Both the position numbers and the translations under genes were made by a program. A stretch of 64,000 nucleotides of DNA from NCBI RefSeq assembly GCF_032842945.2, contig NZ_CP146606.1, positions 2,670,501 through 2,734,500 on the forward strand, in the 5' to 3' direction. The notes under the pieces are model-generated. The model searched no databases. It was not told the DNA's origin and saw nothing but the letters and a program-made list of their open reading frames with translations. The stretch comes from Roseovarius sp. W115. GTDB taxonomy: Bacteria; Pseudomonadota; Alphaproteobacteria; Rhodobacterales; Rhodobacteraceae. This document shows, in pieces, positions 16,930-25,639 of the stretch. Within the stretch, counting starts at the first letter, position 1. Each line of letters opens with the position of its first letter.

Positions 16930-17670
16930 ATGTTTGACGTGACCATTTATGGGGCGCTGATTGCAGGTCTGCTGTCTTTTTTATCGCCCTGCATTCTGCC
17001 GATTGTACCGTTTTATCTTAGTTATTTGGCTGGGGTAGGGATGAACCAAATCTCGGCTGAGGCTGAGGTTTCCGGTGCCGTTCGGTTGCGTGCCTTTTTG
17101 GCCGCGAGTTGTTTTGCCTTGGGTGTCATCACGGTTTTTGTGGGTCTTGGGGCAACCGCCACGGCGTTTGGCCAGATGGTGCGAGAGTATTTTGATATTC
17201 TGCGCTGGGTGGCTGCGGCGATCATCATCGCGATGGGATTACACTTTCTTGGCGTGATCCGAATTGGTATTCTTTATCGCCAGTTTCGTGCCGAAGCAGG
17301 TGACACCAGCAATGTGAGTCTGCTGGGAGCATATGTGATTGGATTGGCTTTTGCCTTTGGCTGGACACCATGTGTGGGGCCGGCCCTGGCGGCGATCCTG
17401 TTCACGGCGGCGGGGCAAGACACGGCAGCCCAGGGGGCAGGTCTGCTGTTCGTCTATGGGCTTGGAATGACGTTGCCGTTTGTGGCGGCGGCGTTGTTTA
17501 TCGGGCCATTTATGCGTTGGATGGCTCGGTTCCGAAAATACCTTGGGCTGATCGAGAAGTTGATGGGCGCGCTGCTTGTACTTTTTGGCGTCCTGATCGC
17601 CACGAATTCCATCAACATTATCGCGCAGTGGATGCTGGAAAACATCCCGTGGTTCAGCACCATTGGCTAA
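16930..17670 (+). CDS. soxV: SoxV, CcdA-type thiol-disulfide transmembrane transporter
   Basis: A 246-residue membrane protein with six hydrophobic segments. The two CcdA redox cysteines are present in LSFLSPCILPIVPFYLSYLAG (TM1) and FGWTPCVGPALAAI (TM4). SoxV moves electrons from cytoplasmic thioredoxin to the periplasm, where SoxW and the SoxYZ carrier use them. First gene of the plus-strand sox operon; soxW follows 15 bases later. Divergent from soxS, with the candidate SoxR operator between. Confidence 0.94.
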   Translation: MFDVTIYGALIAGLLSFLSPCILPIVPFYLSYLAGVGMNQISAEAEVSGAVRLRAFLAASCFALGVITVFVGLGATATAFGQMVREYFDILRWVAAAIIIAMGLHFLGVIRIGILYRQFRAEAGDTSNVSLLGAYVIGLAFAFGWTPCVGPALAAILFTAAGQDTAAQGAGLLFVYGLGMTLPFVAAALFIGPFMRWMARFRKYLGLIEKLMGALLVLFGVLIATNSINIIAQWMLENIPWFSTIG

Positions 17671-17685
17671 CTGGGAGGACTTGAG

Positions 17686-18243
17686 ATGAAACGACTTCTG
17701 ATTGCGATTGCGGCACTGTTCATGGGTGTGCAGCTACAGGCGGCCGAGATCGGGGATGATGGGCTGCACAAGGCGCCGTGGATGCGCGACACGTTCAAGG
17801 ATCTGGCTGAGGACCTAGAAGAAGCGAATGCCGAGGGCAAGCGACTGATGATCATAATCGAGCAGCGTGGATGTATCTACTGCAAGAAGATGCATGAGGA
17901 AGTCTTTGTGATACCGGAGATCGAAAAGTATATCGAGGAGAACTTCTTTGTCGTCCAGATCAATATGTTTGGTGATGTGGAGGTCACAGACTTCGATGGC
18001 ACCGTTTTACCTGAAAAGGATATGGTGAAACGCTGGGGCGCATTGTTTACGCCGAGTATCTATTTCTTTCCCAAAGAGGTGAGCGAGGATGCAGTCGCCT
18101 CGCAAGTTGCGGTCGCCAACATGCCTGGAGCGTTTCAGCGCGGCACCACCCTAAGTATGCTGAAATGGGTCGCGGAAAAACGATACGAGGGTGATGAGCC
18201 GTTTCAGAAATACCATGCGCGGCGGCTACAGGAAGAAAGCTAA
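17686..18243 (+). CDS. soxW: SoxW, periplasmic thioredoxin
   Basis: A 185-residue exported thioredoxin. It opens with a signal peptide (MKRLLIAIAALFMGVQLQA), has the active site RGCIYCKKMHEE around residues 62-73, and a cis-proline segment LFTPSIYFF. CTGGGAGGA precedes the ATG. SoxW takes electrons from SoxV; in Paracoccus it is not strictly needed for thiosulfate oxidation but supports reactivation. The 149-base gap after it contains the next promoter of the sox operon. Confidence 0.93.
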   Translation: MKRLLIAIAALFMGVQLQAAEIGDDGLHKAPWMRDTFKDLAEDLEEANAEGKRLMIIIEQRGCIYCKKMHEEVFVIPEIEKYIEENFFVVQINMFGDVEVTDFDGTVLPEKDMVKRWGALFTPSIYFFPKEVSEDAVASQVAVANMPGAFQRGTTLSMLKWVAEKRYEGDEPFQKYHARRLQEES

Positions 18244-18300
18244 GTCTATTATTGTGATGTAATATTACCAGAAATGCTGCGCATGCGAACAAATACAAAA

Positions 18301-18316
18301 ATTCATGTAATTGAAT
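18301..18316. promoter_or_regulatory. Candidate SoxR operator in the soxW-soxX gap
   Basis: ATTCA (18301-18305) and TGAAT (18312-18316) are inverted with a 6-base spacer, and a further ATTC/GAAT pair follows near 18330. The TTCA/TGAA half-sites resemble those of the 16871-16900 palindrome. The soxW-soxX intergenic region is a known SoxR target in related bacteria; this particular site is inferred. Confidence 0.4.
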
Positions 18317-18392
18317 TTGTTGTTGCGTATTCTTGAATGCGTGCGATAGTGTGCTGAAGAGGGACCCACAAGAATCGCCCGAGGGAGGATGC

Positions 18393-18845
18393 ATGAATAA
18401 CGCATTGGGAGGAGCTGTACTTGCTGTCTTGAGCGCAACTGCAGCCCATGCAGAGGCAGTGAAGCCAACGGAAGTTCAATTCAATGATGGCGCTGTAGAG
18501 GCGTCTTTGACGAGCCAGGCTGGGGATGCTGCAGCAGGCCGGGCTGTTTTTTCAAACCGCAAGCAGGGCAATTGCTTGGCGTGCCATGTTAATTCAGACA
18601 TGCCAGAGGAATCCTTTCATGGCGAGGTTGCGCCGCCCATTGATGGTGTGGCCGGTCGTTGGAGCGAGGCGGAATTGCGCGGAATTGTGACGAATTCCAA
18701 AATGATGTTTGAGGGCACGATCATGCCTGCCTTCTACGTCGACAGCGGCTACGAGCGCCCGCTGGATGAGTTTGCAGGTACGTCGATCCTGACCGCACAA
18801 CAGGTCGAGGATGTAGTGGCGTATTTGCTAACACTCAAAGATTAG
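18393..18845 (+). CDS. soxX: SoxX, monoheme c-type cytochrome subunit of SoxXA
   Basis: A 150-residue periplasmic cytochrome. ATG 18393 is chosen because GAGGGAGGA lies just upstream and it opens a signal peptide (cleavage near AAHA-EA). It has a single heme site CLACH (about residue 59) and the distal axial methionine in GTIMPAFY. SoxX forms the SoxXA complex with SoxA and receives the two electrons released when thiosulfate is joined to the SoxY cysteine. First gene of the core soxXYZABCD run. Confidence 0.95.
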   Translation: MNNALGGAVLAVLSATAAHAEAVKPTEVQFNDGAVEASLTSQAGDAAAGRAVFSNRKQGNCLACHVNSDMPEESFHGEVAPPIDGVAGRWSEAELRGIVTNSKMMFEGTIMPAFYVDSGYERPLDEFAGTSILTAQQVEDVVAYLLTLKD

Positions 18846-18873
18846 TGAGCTTTTAGAGATCAAGGAGATCGAC

Positions 18874-19296
18874 ATGCAACTGACACGGCGCAACTTGCTT
18901 TTGCTGAGCACGGCTAGTGTTGCCGCAACGGCGATGGGGGCATTTCCTGCCTTCGCTTCGCTGACTGACGATGAAATTGCCAAATTGACCGGTGGGGCCA
19001 ATCTAGGCGAGGGGGCAATCACCCTGACTGCGCCTGAGATCGCAGAGAACGGGAACACTGTACCGATTGAAGTCAGTGCCCCCGGAGCAATAGCAATCAC
19101 GCTGTTTGCTGATGGCAATCCAGTGCCGAACGTGGCGACGTTCAACTTCGGTCCGCTGAGCGCATCGCGCAGCGCGTCGACACGAATTCGCCTGGCACAG
19201 ACTCAGAATGTTGTTGCCATCGCCAAGATGGAAGACGGCTCATTCCAGAAAGCGTTGGCTAACGTGAAAGTCACTATCGGCGGCTGCGGCGGCTGA
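18874..19296 (+). CDS. soxY: SoxY, sulfur-substrate carrier subunit
   Basis: A 140-residue Tat-exported protein: TRRNLLLLSTASVAATAMGAFPAFA is its signal with twin Arg. It ends with the invariant carrier motif GGCGG, whose cysteine binds the sulfur intermediates during the Sox cycle. AAGGAG lies before the ATG. Partner of SoxZ, encoded 22 bases downstream. Confidence 0.97.
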   Translation: MQLTRRNLLLLSTASVAATAMGAFPAFASLTDDEIAKLTGGANLGEGAITLTAPEIAENGNTVPIEVSAPGAIAITLFADGNPVPNVATFNFGPLSASRSASTRIRLAQTQNVVAIAKMEDGSFQKALANVKVTIGGCGG

Positions 19297-19318
19297 CCCA
19301 AAGACGAGGAGAAAGAAC

Positions 19319-19648
19319 ATGGCAAAAGGTGTGAAACCCCGCGTCAAGGTCCCTAAGACGGCTGGAGCAGGCGATACGATCACAATAAAAACCCTGATCA
19401 GCCACAAGATGGAAAGTGGTCAGCGTAAGGACGATGATGGCAACATCATACCGCGCTCGATCATCAATCGGTTTACAGCCGATTTTAACGGCCAGAATGT
19501 TATCGATGTGACGCTGGAGCCGGCGATTTCGACCAATCCGTTCTTCGAATTCGAAGCGGTCGTGCCTGAATCCGGTGAATTTACTTTCACCTGGTACGAT
19601 GATGACGGGTCGGTTTACGACGAAAGCAAAAAGATCGAAGTGTCGTAA
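19319..19648 (+). CDS. soxZ: SoxZ, partner of the SoxY carrier
   Basis: A 109-residue all-beta protein without a signal peptide; it is co-exported with SoxY through the Tat system. Typical segments are KPRVKVPKTAGAGDTITIKTLISHKMESGQR (family core; shown as KTAGAGDTITIKT and HKMESG) and FTFTWYDDDG. It docks SoxY to the SoxXA, SoxB and SoxCD enzymes. GAGGAGAAAG precedes the ATG. Confidence 0.96.
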   Translation: MAKGVKPRVKVPKTAGAGDTITIKTLISHKMESGQRKDDDGNIIPRSIINRFTADFNGQNVIDVTLEPAISTNPFFEFEAVVPESGEFTFTWYDDDGSVYDESKKIEVS

Positions 19649-19683
19649 AGCGGCACTTAGGATCTTGCCAGGGAGGGACAAGA

Positions 19684-20514
19684 ATGCACCTAGCAAAGTG
19701 GGTCACAATTGCAGCGGTTAGCCTAGCCGGAGCCGCAGCAGCGCAGGACGGCAATACTTTGAACATCGAAGGTGAAGAGTTGGTCACGGAAACCGCTGCA
19801 CCTGAGCATATGGAAAACGTGAAGACGATTTATTCGGGTTGGCGGTTCCGCTCTGCTGAGACGCAAGCGCTTGAAACCGATGATTTCGACAATCCGGCTT
19901 TTGTCTTTGTCGAACAGGCGATGGATCTGTGGGACAAGGTTGAAGGGGCCGCGAACAAATCCTGTTCGTCCTGCCATGAAGATGTGGCTGACTTTGCAGG
20001 CTTGCGCACGCAACTGCCGCGCGTCGAGAACGGCGAGCTTGTCGCAATGGAGGAACTCATCAACACCTGCCGAACTGAGCGCATGGAAGCGGAAGCCTGG
20101 GAATGGTCGAAAGGCAATATGACCGCGATGACCGCTCTGATCGGACTGCAGTCGCGCGGAATGCCAATGAACGTTGCCATCGACGGCGAGGCGGCGCCTT
20201 TCTGGGAGCAGGGAAAAGAGCTTTACTATACGCGCGTAGGTCAGCTCGATATGGCCTGTTCGAACTGCCACGAGGACAATTACGGCGTGATGATCCGGGC
20301 TGACCACCTGAGCCAGGGTCAGATCAATGGCTTCCCAACTTACCGGTTGAAAAACGCCAAGTTGAACTCTATCCATGGCCGGTTCAAGGGTTGCATGAAG
20401 AACATTCGTGCCACGCCGTTCGCTGAGGGTGGGCCTGAATTCAAGGCGCTGGAGCTGTATCTGGCATCGCGTGGGCAGGGCCTGTCGATCGAAACACCGT
20501 CGGTCCGCAACTGA
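19684..20514 (+). CDS. soxA: SoxA, diheme cytochrome of SoxXA
   Basis: A 276-residue exported cytochrome. It has a signal peptide, two heme-binding sites (CSSCH near residue 98 and CSNCH near 193) and the active-site cysteine that becomes a persulfide heme ligand in GRFKGCMKNIRA. SoxXA starts the Sox cycle by oxidatively coupling thiosulfate to SoxY. GGGAGGG precedes the ATG. A hairpin at 20526 separates it from soxB. Confidence 0.96.
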   Translation: MHLAKWVTIAAVSLAGAAAAQDGNTLNIEGEELVTETAAPEHMENVKTIYSGWRFRSAETQALETDDFDNPAFVFVEQAMDLWDKVEGAANKSCSSCHEDVADFAGLRTQLPRVENGELVAMEELINTCRTERMEAEAWEWSKGNMTAMTALIGLQSRGMPMNVAIDGEAAPFWEQGKELYYTRVGQLDMACSNCHEDNYGVMIRADHLSQGQINGFPTYRLKNAKLNSIHGRFKGCMKNIRATPFAEGGPEFKALELYLASRGQGLSIETPSVRN

Positions 20515-20525
20515 TTTAATCGAAG

Positions 20526-20556
20526 GCCCTGCGTCTGATGGCGCGGGGCTTTATTC
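20526..20556 (+). terminator. Hairpin with T-rich tail between soxA and soxB
   Basis: GCCCTGCG (20526-20533) pairs with CGCGGGGC (20542-20549), with one G-T pair and an 8-base loop, and TTTATT follows. It may attenuate transcription into soxB or stabilise the soxXYZA message; strength is uncertain. Confidence 0.45.
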
Positions 20557-20604
20557 GGCGCATAACATTCAAATATGCGCATATGTAAAGAAAGACATGA
20601 TCCG

Positions 20605-22302
20605 ATGATTTCACGTCGTGATTTTTTGCAAGTGGGCATGGCGGCCTCGGCACTGGTTGGGGCGTCGGGTTTTGGCAACTGGGCGCGTCTGGCGGCGCAA
20701 CAAGCGCTGACACAGGACCAGCTGTTGCAATTTGAGACATTCGGAAACGTGTCACTCATTCACGTCACCGACATCCACGCGCAATTGAAACCCATCTATT
20801 TTCGCGAACCTTCAGTGAATTTGGGTGTTGGCGAGAACAAAGGCGCGGTGCCGCATGTTACCGGCGCAGATTTCCGCAAGTTGTACGGCATTGAAGATGG
20901 AAGCCCCAGTCACTACGCCTTAAGCAGCGGTGACTTTTCAGCACTCGCCCAAGGGTATGGCCGCGTAGGTGGCCTGGATCGGGTTGCCACTGTGGTGAAA
21001 GCCATGCGTGCGGACCGACCGGACGCAATCTTGTTAGATGGCGGGGACACGTGGCACGGGTCCTATACCTGCTATCACACCGAAGGCCAGGATATGGTCA
21101 ATGTTATGAACGCGCTTCAACCTGATGCGATGACGTTCCACTGGGAATTCACACTGGGTTCGGATCGCGTGGCCGAGATTGTCGAAAACCTCCCGTTTGC
21201 TGCGCTCGGCCAAAATATTTTCGATGCCGAATGGGACGAGCCGACCGAGCTGTTCCCGCCCTATAAGATGTTTGAGAGGGGCGGAACTAAGATTGCCGTG
21301 ATCGGTCAGGCCTTCCCCTACATGCCCATCGCCAATCCCCGCTGGATGTTCCCTGAATACGCATTTGGTATCCGCGATGAAAACATGCAGGCAATGGTGG
21401 ATGAGGTGCGTGCCGAAGGTGCTAAGTGTGTTGTCGTGCTAAGTCATAACGGTTTCGATGTGGACAAGAAGATGGCGACGGTTGTGAGCGGCATCGACGT
21501 GATCCTGTCTGGGCACACGCACGATGCGTTGCCCGAACCGGTCTTGTCGGGGGAGACGATCATTGTGCCGTCGGGCAGTAACGGGAAATTCGTAAGCCGC
21601 GTGGATCTGGACATCCGGGACGGACGGATGATGGGGTATCGACATAAGCTGATCCCGATCTTCTCGGACGTGATTGAGCCAGATGCCGAAATGGCGGCAC
21701 TGATTGATGAACAGCGCGCGCCCTATGAGGACAAGCTATCAGAGGTGATCGGTCAAACTGAAAGCCTGTTGTATCGGCGAGGCAATTTCAACGGCACTTG
21801 GGATGACCTGATCTGTGAAGCGCTGATATCTGAGCGTGAGGCAGACATCGCCCTAAGCCCTGGTGTGCGTTGGGGACCAAGCCTGCTACCGGGGCAGGAC
21901 ATCACGCGCGAAGACATCTGGAACGTCACCTCGATGAGCTATGGCGAAGCCTATCGCACCGAGTTCACGGGCGAGTTTCTGAAAATTGTTCTCGAAGACG
22001 TGGCTGACAATATTTTCAACCCGGACCCCTACTATCAACAGGGTGGCGATATGGTGCGTACAGGCGGTCTTGCCTACAGCATTGATGTCAGCAAGCCGCA
22101 AGGCAGCCGGATCAGCAACATGACACTGCTGAAAACTGGCGAGGCGATTGATCCTGCCAAATCTTACGTCGTCGCTGGCTGGGCCAGCGTGAATGAGGGC
22201 ACCGAAGGGCCGCAGATCTGGGACGTGGTCGAAAGCCATATCGCAAAACAGGGTAGCGTGACGGTTCAAGAAAACAACAGCGTCGAAGTGACCGGCGTTT
22301 AA
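20605..22302 (+). CDS. soxB: SoxB, sulfate thiol esterase/hydrolase
   Basis: A 565-residue periplasmic di-manganese hydrolase of the 5'-nucleotidase family. ATG 20605 gives a twin-arginine signal (MISRRDFLQVG); an in-frame ATG 20575 would add residues not typical of SoxB. Metal-binding motifs are visible as VTDIHAQLKP, DGGDTWHGS, HWEF, LSHNGFDVD and SGHTHDALP. SoxB hydrolyses the terminal sulfone of SoxY-S-thiosulfonate to release sulfate. Weak ribosome site (AAAGAAAG). Confidence 0.95.
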   Translation: MISRRDFLQVGMAASALVGASGFGNWARLAAQQALTQDQLLQFETFGNVSLIHVTDIHAQLKPIYFREPSVNLGVGENKGAVPHVTGADFRKLYGIEDGSPSHYALSSGDFSALAQGYGRVGGLDRVATVVKAMRADRPDAILLDGGDTWHGSYTCYHTEGQDMVNVMNALQPDAMTFHWEFTLGSDRVAEIVENLPFAALGQNIFDAEWDEPTELFPPYKMFERGGTKIAVIGQAFPYMPIANPRWMFPEYAFGIRDENMQAMVDEVRAEGAKCVVVLSHNGFDVDKKMATVVSGIDVILSGHTHDALPEPVLSGETIIVPSGSNGKFVSRVDLDIRDGRMMGYRHKLIPIFSDVIEPDAEMAALIDEQRAPYEDKLSEVIGQTESLLYRRGNFNGTWDDLICEALISEREADIALSPGVRWGPSLLPGQDITREDIWNVTSMSYGEAYRTEFTGEFLKIVLEDVADNIFNPDPYYQQGGDMVRTGGLAYSIDVSKPQGSRISNMTLLKTGEAIDPAKSYVVAGWASVNEGTEGPQIWDVVESHIAKQGSVTVQENNSVEVTGV

Positions 22303-22320
22303 CCAAAGGAGAGGTCAGAC

Positions 22321-23595
22321 ATGAGCGATCTTTTCAAATCCAACACATCGCGGCGGGCGTTCCTGCGCGGCTCAACGGCCACGCTGGCGGGTGCCGTCGT
22401 GGGTGGGGCGGCTGCCGCCAATAGCGAGCCTGATCCGCTGATTGCAGAATTGCAGGACTGGGCATCTTACACCGGTGTGGGTGTGGACGAAACGCCTTAC
22501 GGGATGCCTATCAGCTTCGAGTCCCATGTTGTACGGCGCAATGTCGAGTGGCTAACGGCCTCGCCGATCAGTTCGATCAACTTTACACCGATCCACGCGC
22601 TGGACGGAACGATCACGCCGCAGGGCTGTGCGTTCGAACGCCACCATTCAGGGGCCATCGAGCTGCGCAAGGATGATTATCGTTTGATGATCAACGGCTT
22701 GGTTGAAAAGCCGCTGGTGTTCACTTATGAGGACATCGAACGCTTCCCGCGCGAAAATCACGTCTATTTCTGCGAATGCGCGGCTAATACCGGTATGGAA
22801 TGGGCCGGTGCGCAGCTGAACGGCGTGCAGTTCACGCACGGCATGATCCACAACATGGAATATACCGGTGTGCCCTTGCGAACGCTGCTGCAAGAGGCTG
22901 GTGCGGATATCAGCCTTGATAAATGGGTCTATGTAGAAGGCGCGGATGCGTCCTCGAATGGCCGGTCCATCCCGATGGAAAAAGCGCTGGACGATGTGCT
23001 GGTCGCGTTCAAGGCTAATGGCGAGGCGTTGCGGATGGAGCACGGGTACCCGGTGCGTCTGGTAGTGCCGGGTTGGGAAGGCAACATGTGGGTCAAGTGG
23101 CTGCGCCGCGTCGAGGTTGTCGACCGCGCTGTGGAAAGCCGTGAAGAAACCAGCAAATACACCGATGTCTATGCCGATGGCACGGCGCGGAAATGGACAT
23201 GGGTGATGGATGCCAAATCGGTCATCACCTCCCCCAGCCCACAAATGCCTATTACCCATGGCAAGGGCCCGCTTGTTATCTCAGGTCTGGCATGGTCGGG
23301 CCATGGGCAGATCACACGCGTGGATGTGTCCAAGGATGGGGGTATCACCTGGGAGACCGCACGGCTTGGCAAACAGGGCGACACCAAGGCCCTGACCCGG
23401 TTCTATCTTGATACCCATTGGGATGGCGCACCCATGCTGTTGCAGGCCCGTGCGATGGACGAGACGGGCTATGTGCAGCCCACCAAAGAGCAACTGCGAG
23501 AGCAGCGCGGCGAAAACGCCGTTTATCACAACAACTGTATCCAAACCTGGTACGTGAGCGCAGAAGGAATGGCTGAGAATGTCGAAGTCTCCTAA
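22321..23595 (+). CDS. soxC: SoxC, molybdopterin sulfane dehydrogenase subunit
   Basis: A 424-residue Tat-exported molybdoenzyme of the sulfite-oxidase fold. It has the twin-arginine signal SRRAFLRGSTATLAGAVV, the molybdenum-ligating cysteine in VYFCECAANTGMEW, and the C-terminal Ig-like dimerisation domain. With SoxD it removes six electrons from the SoxY-bound sulfane sulfur, so complete oxidation to sulfate without sulfur globules is expected. AAAGGAGAGG precedes the ATG. Its last codons overlap the start of soxD by 17 bases. Confidence 0.96.
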   Translation: MSDLFKSNTSRRAFLRGSTATLAGAVVGGAAAANSEPDPLIAELQDWASYTGVGVDETPYGMPISFESHVVRRNVEWLTASPISSINFTPIHALDGTITPQGCAFERHHSGAIELRKDDYRLMINGLVEKPLVFTYEDIERFPRENHVYFCECAANTGMEWAGAQLNGVQFTHGMIHNMEYTGVPLRTLLQEAGADISLDKWVYVEGADASSNGRSIPMEKALDDVLVAFKANGEALRMEHGYPVRLVVPGWEGNMWVKWLRRVEVVDRAVESREETSKYTDVYADGTARKWTWVMDAKSVITSPSPQMPITHGKGPLVISGLAWSGHGQITRVDVSKDGGITWETARLGKQGDTKALTRFYLDTHWDGAPMLLQARAMDETGYVQPTKEQLREQRGENAVYHNNCIQTWYVSAEGMAENVEVS

Positions 23596-24901
23596 TATTT
23601 TTGTACCGGCTCTAGGTGGCGCTGCTTTGGTTTTGGGCGTAGCGTTTGCCTATGCCAGCAAGGACTATGGCGCTGACAAGATCGAGGTCCTGGAAACGCG
23701 GGTGGAGCAAGCCGAGGCGAACGCCTCGACAGCCAGCGCACAGGCCGCCGCCGAGGCAGAGCAGGTCTCAGCGCTGCAGCTAAAGATTGCCGAAGTTAAA
23801 GCAGCCGCATCCGAGCGCGCCGCAAGCGGTGCAAATTTGACAGCCGCCGCCCCACAGATGGAGGGCGGTTACGGGCTAGGACGCGCAGCTCATCCCGAGG
23901 AGATAGCGGCCTGGGATGTGGATGTTTTGCCCGATGGTCGTGGCCTGCCGGAAGGGTCAGGGGATGTGTTCACCGGCGAGGAAGTCTTCATCGACAAATG
24001 TGCGGCATGCCATGGTGATTTTGCCGAGGGTGTCGACAACTGGCCGGTCCTAGCCGGAGGGTTCGACACGTTGGCGGATGAAGACCCGGTCAAGACGATG
24101 GGGTCCTACTGGCCGCATCTATCGACCGCTTGGGACTATATTCACCGTTCTATGCCGTTCGGCGAGGCGGGCACGCTAACGGCGGACGAAACGTATGCGA
24201 TCGTGGCATACCTGATGTATTCCAACGACATGGTGGATGATGACTTCGTGCTGAGCCACGAAAACTTCACCGAAGTCGGAATGCACAATGCTGACGGGTT
24301 TGTCGTCGATGATCGACCAGAGCTGGAGTACACCGCCTGGCGCACCGAGCCATGCATGGCGAACTGCAAGGATGAGGTGCGGGTGACCATGCGGTCTGTC
24401 TTTTTGGTTGAGACGCCGCCCGAGGGCGGCAGCGACTCGATCATGAACAATGCTACGATCGACGGGTTGCCGTCGTTCTCGGCGGATGGTCCTGCCTTTA
24501 TTCCCGAGGCGAAGCCAAAGCCTGCTGAAGAGGTAAGTGCGGCAATCACAGAGACTGCTGCCGAAGAGGTGGACGAGGCCGCACAACTGATCCTGGCGGG
24601 CGAGAAGGTCTTTAAGAAGTGCAAGGCCTGTCATGCAGTTGGCGAAGGAGCTCAGAACAAGATTGGACCTCATCTGAATGGTGTGATGGGCCGCGGCTTT
24701 GGCACAGTTGATGGGTTTGGATATTCCGGCGTCTTTCAGACGGCTGCGGGTGAGGGGCGTGTGTGGGACGAGGCCGAAATGGCCGCTTTTCTGGCACAAC
24801 CCAAGACGCATATGCAAGGCACCAAGATGAGCTTTGCCGGTCTCAAGAAAGAGGCTGATATCGAAGCTGTGATCGCTTATCTGAACAGTTTTGGCGAGTA
24901 A
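23579..24901 (+). CDS. soxD: SoxD, diheme cytochrome subunit of sulfane dehydrogenase
   Basis: A 440-residue cytochrome with an N-terminal membrane anchor or signal (FVPALGGAALVLGVAFAYA), an Ala/Glu-rich coiled stretch, and two heme c domains with sites CAACH (about residue 141) and CKACH (about 348), separated by an acidic linker. It accepts electrons from SoxC and passes them on to small cytochromes. It starts inside soxC, indicating translational coupling. Confidence 0.95.
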   Translation: MSKSPNIFVPALGGAALVLGVAFAYASKDYGADKIEVLETRVEQAEANASTASAQAAAEAEQVSALQLKIAEVKAAASERAASGANLTAAAPQMEGGYGLGRAAHPEEIAAWDVDVLPDGRGLPEGSGDVFTGEEVFIDKCAACHGDFAEGVDNWPVLAGGFDTLADEDPVKTMGSYWPHLSTAWDYIHRSMPFGEAGTLTADETYAIVAYLMYSNDMVDDDFVLSHENFTEVGMHNADGFVVDDRPELEYTAWRTEPCMANCKDEVRVTMRSVFLVETPPEGGSDSIMNNATIDGLPSFSADGPAFIPEAKPKPAEEVSAAITETAAEEVDEAAQLILAGEKVFKKCKACHAVGEGAQNKIGPHLNGVMGRGFGTVDGFGYSGVFQTAAGEGRVWDEAEMAAFLAQPKTHMQGTKMSFAGLKKEADIEAVIAYLNSFGE

Positions 24902-24905
24902 ACGC

Positions 24906-25613
24906 ATGGCATCCAAGCGCCAAATACTGACCTTATTGTCCGGTTTGATCTGCGGAGCGTCCAATGCTTTGGCCGACACAGCAGACATTGAAGCGGGCAA
25001 GGCGATTTTCAACCAGTGCAAAGGATGTCATGAGGTCGGAAACGGGGCCAGGCACCGTATTGGCCCTCATCTGAACGGTCTATTCGGACGAACCGCTGGA
25101 AGCCACGACGATTTTCGCTACTCTAAGAGTTTTCAGCGAGCCGGAGCCGGTGGATTAGAATGGCATGCGGAAACCCTGGACACCTTTCTGGAAAACCCAC
25201 GGTCGATGACAAGCGGGACACGGATGAGTTTTCGCGGTTTGAAGGATCCAAAAGACCGTGTGAACCTGATTTCCTTTCTACGGACGTTCTCGGACGATCC
25301 GGCCAACATCCCCGAAGCTGACCCCACATTTCCGTCAACGGATCACGATCTTGATCCGACGATATTGGCACTGAAGGGTGATCCTGAGTACGGCGAGTAT
25401 CTGAGCGGTGAATGCACGACATGCCACCAGGCCGCAGGCGGCGATGACGGTATTCCGTCCATCGTGTTGTGGCCAGAAGAGGATTTCGTGGTCGCCATGC
25501 ACGCCTACAAACAGAAGCAACGCAAGCATCCGGTCATGCAGATGGTGGCCGGGAGTTTGGGCGACGAGGAGATCGCCGCACTGGCCGCCTATTTTGGCCA
25601 ACTTGAAGAATAA
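24906..25613 (+). CDS. soxE: SoxE, diheme c-type cytochrome
   Basis: A 235-residue periplasmic cytochrome with two heme sites, CKGCHEVG (about residue 38) and CTTCHQAAGG (about 171). The first domain resembles the second heme domain of SoxD. ATG 24906 lies 4 bases after the soxD stop and begins a signal peptide ending SNALA-DT; an in-frame TTG 24891 lies inside soxD. SoxE is thought to partner the SoxF flavoprotein as a sulfide dehydrogenase-like pair. Confidence 0.9.
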   Translation: MASKRQILTLLSGLICGASNALADTADIEAGKAIFNQCKGCHEVGNGARHRIGPHLNGLFGRTAGSHDDFRYSKSFQRAGAGGLEWHAETLDTFLENPRSMTSGTRMSFRGLKDPKDRVNLISFLRTFSDDPANIPEADPTFPSTDHDLDPTILALKGDPEYGEYLSGECTTCHQAAGGDDGIPSIVLWPEEDFVVAMHAYKQKQRKHPVMQMVAGSLGDEEIAALAAYFGQLEE

Positions 25614-25639
25614 CAAAAACATCTATGGGAGGAGATGAT

